A DNA stretch of 64,000 nt from NCBI RefSeq assembly GCF_026802175.1, contig NZ_CP113797.1:1837026-1901025 (forward strand). Reading direction: 5' to 3'. The notes under the pieces are model-generated. The model was not told the origin of the DNA and ran no database searches. It worked only from the letters and a program-made list of their open reading frames with translations. Positions 63,209 through 64,000 of the stretch are shown here, piece by piece. The translations under genes were made by a program, and so were the position numbers. Numbering within the stretch: the stretch's first letter is position 1; every line of letters starts with the position of its first letter. This DNA comes from Thermocoleostomius sinensis A174 (GTDB lineage Bacteria > Cyanobacteriota > Cyanobacteriia > Elainellales > Elainellaceae).

Positions 63209-63805
63209 ATGTCTGAGGCGTTGTTGCGATCGTTGGTTTGGATGGATTATCGCCTAGCGGTCTTGTTTACAGTGATTTTTCCGCTGGTTTTGCTGATTTG
63301 GGCCCTTGTGAAACGGGCAGAAGCGATGCAGCGGCTGCTGATTATCTACTGGCGTGTGGCCAGTTTACTCGCTATTACTATCTATCTGATGATTGGTGGA
63401 TTTCCATTTAGCTTTATTCCAGCCGTGGCGGCCCGGGTGCTGATTCCGATCGGGCTATGGTTTTGGGTAGATCTCAACGAAGAAATTGACGATCAACGCC
63501 GCACTCCGCTGAAGCTAGCGTTCACCTCGTGGCGATGGGCGGTTACGGTCTACTGTGTGTTAGGTGTGTTGGCGACCCTTCCATTTCTTCAGTGCGCCTT
63601 TTCTACCGAAACGTTTGCCTCACCGTTTTGTCAAGTGTGGCTGGAGGCACCAATCGGCTTCAAGAATTTCTTCCATCCCAAAGTCAATAATGAAGGCTTT
63701 TTAGGGTTTCTCGGAATTGTAGGATTAATTATCTATGTCCTCTACCTGTCCTATTTTGTGGTCTTCCGGTTAGGCAAGCAAGGACGCACAGCGGTAGAGC
63801 AGTAG
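63209..63805 (+). CDS. DUF3177 family membrane protein
   Basis: The 198-residue protein has five membrane helices (for example LAVLFTVIFPLVLLIWALV, GFLGIVGLIIYVLYLSYFVV). Conserved-looking loops are FWVDLNEEIDDQRRTPLKLA and FKNFFHPKVNNEG. This is DUF3177, a cyanobacterial and plastid-related family of unknown function. The ATG is at 63209. It lies 199 bases after the YvcK-like gene on the same strand. Confidence 0.85.
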   Translation: MSEALLRSLVWMDYRLAVLFTVIFPLVLLIWALVKRAEAMQRLLIIYWRVASLLAITIYLMIGGFPFSFIPAVAARVLIPIGLWFWVDLNEEIDDQRRTPLKLAFTSWRWAVTVYCVLGVLATLPFLQCAFSTETFASPFCQVWLEAPIGFKNFFHPKVNNEGFLGFLGIVGLIIYVLYLSYFVVFRLGKQGRTAVEQ

Positions 63806-63861
63806 TTGATAGTTGAGCGTTGAGCGTTCGAATGAGGGGTTAGCAATGGGGAGAGAGACTG

Positions 63862-64000
63862 ATGAACAGGTCGATCGGATTTCGCTTAGAGCAATACACG
63901 CTGAAGCGCCCGCAAGAAGTGCTGTTGGTGACGGCTGAAATAGCGGGTGAACGAGATCAGGTGGCCATTTTTCGTGGGTTTTCCAGTTCACTGATGCGCT
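63862..64000 (+). CDS. N-terminus of a DUF7734-like protein, cut by the window edge
   Basis: ATG at 63862 follows a GAGAGAGA site. The visible 46 residues read MNRSIGFRLEQYTLKRPQEV, LLVTAEIAGERDQVAIFRGF and SSSLMR, which resembles a small conserved cyanobacterial/plastid family (DUF7734). The gene runs on beyond the window, and the family call is tentative. Confidence 0.6.
   Translation, partial: MNRSIGFRLEQYTLKRPQEVLLVTAEIAGERDQVAIFRGFSSSLMR

Overview
The window is chromosomal DNA of a cyanobacterium, probably a Leptolyngbya/Synechococcales-type organism. Taxon-diagnostic genes are geranylgeranyl reductase ChlP, the photosystem II protein PsbQ/CyanoQ, HemJ, DUF1822, DUF2811 and DUF3177 proteins, a PRC-barrel protein and a cyanobacteriochrome-type sensor kinase. 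The HIP1 octamer GCGATCGC and its core CGATCG also recur throughout, inside and outside genes. No tRNA, rRNA, CRISPR array, intact insertion sequence or prophage was seen. Most of the window is core housekeeping sequence with short operons.

Layout. 1-5.3 kb: start of a secreted protein, a decayed histidine kinase, GNAT, LOG-type Rossmann protein, HemJ and DUF2811. A 1.2 kb gene-poor stretch follows; it carries a helically phased array of DnaA-box-like TGTGGAAAA sites next to an AT-rich tract, and a perfect Fur-type palindrome. 5.3-9.8 kb: a degenerate HypF C-terminal relic, a small hypothetical and a large membrane-anchored repeat protein. 9.9-14.3 kb: a four-gene Gld-like ABC transporter operon (ATPase, permease, GldG-like, DUF4340). 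14.3-20 kb: small hypothetical, DoxX, a small orphan-family protein with a structured leader, dihydropyrimidinase and a secreted amidohydrolase. 20-25 kb: small membrane peptide, LivF-type ATPase, ferredoxin and cupin around an operator-like dyad, rhomboid protease, surface protein. 25-36 kb: ChlP, NurA nuclease, AarF/UbiB kinase, DUF1822 plus sigma factor, class A PBP, TyrS. 36-45 kb: a 1018-residue sensor kinase with a DXCF cyanobacteriochrome GAF, glycine-zipper secreted protein, pentapeptide repeats, RNase III, Gfo/Idh oxidoreductase, PRC-barrel. 45-50 kb: SMC and a second, broken copy of the leader-plus-small-protein module. 50-64 kb: GNAT/FemAB-like protein, BirA, PgeF, dihydroorotase, signal peptidase I, PsbQ, FAD oxidoreductase, peptidoglycan-binding/SPOR-like protein, MCE/MlaD and MlaF-type ATPase, YvcK, DUF3177 and the start of one more gene.

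The strongest candidate for something undescribed is a pair of 213-nt 5' leaders (minus strand 16616-16404; plus strand 49418-49630). They share five helices in the same order with compensatory changes, identical short sequence blocks and a hairpin next to the ribosome binding site. They precede two paralogous ~82-residue proteins of no known function, 33 kb apart. The second copy of the protein is interrupted by an in-frame TAA. I could not match the leader to a riboswitch class that I know. Other notable points are the phased TGTGGAAAA array, the DXCF photoreceptor kinase, a putative sRNA terminator at 58.6 kb, three decayed genes, and an RNase III with an Ala where the family has a metal-binding Asp.
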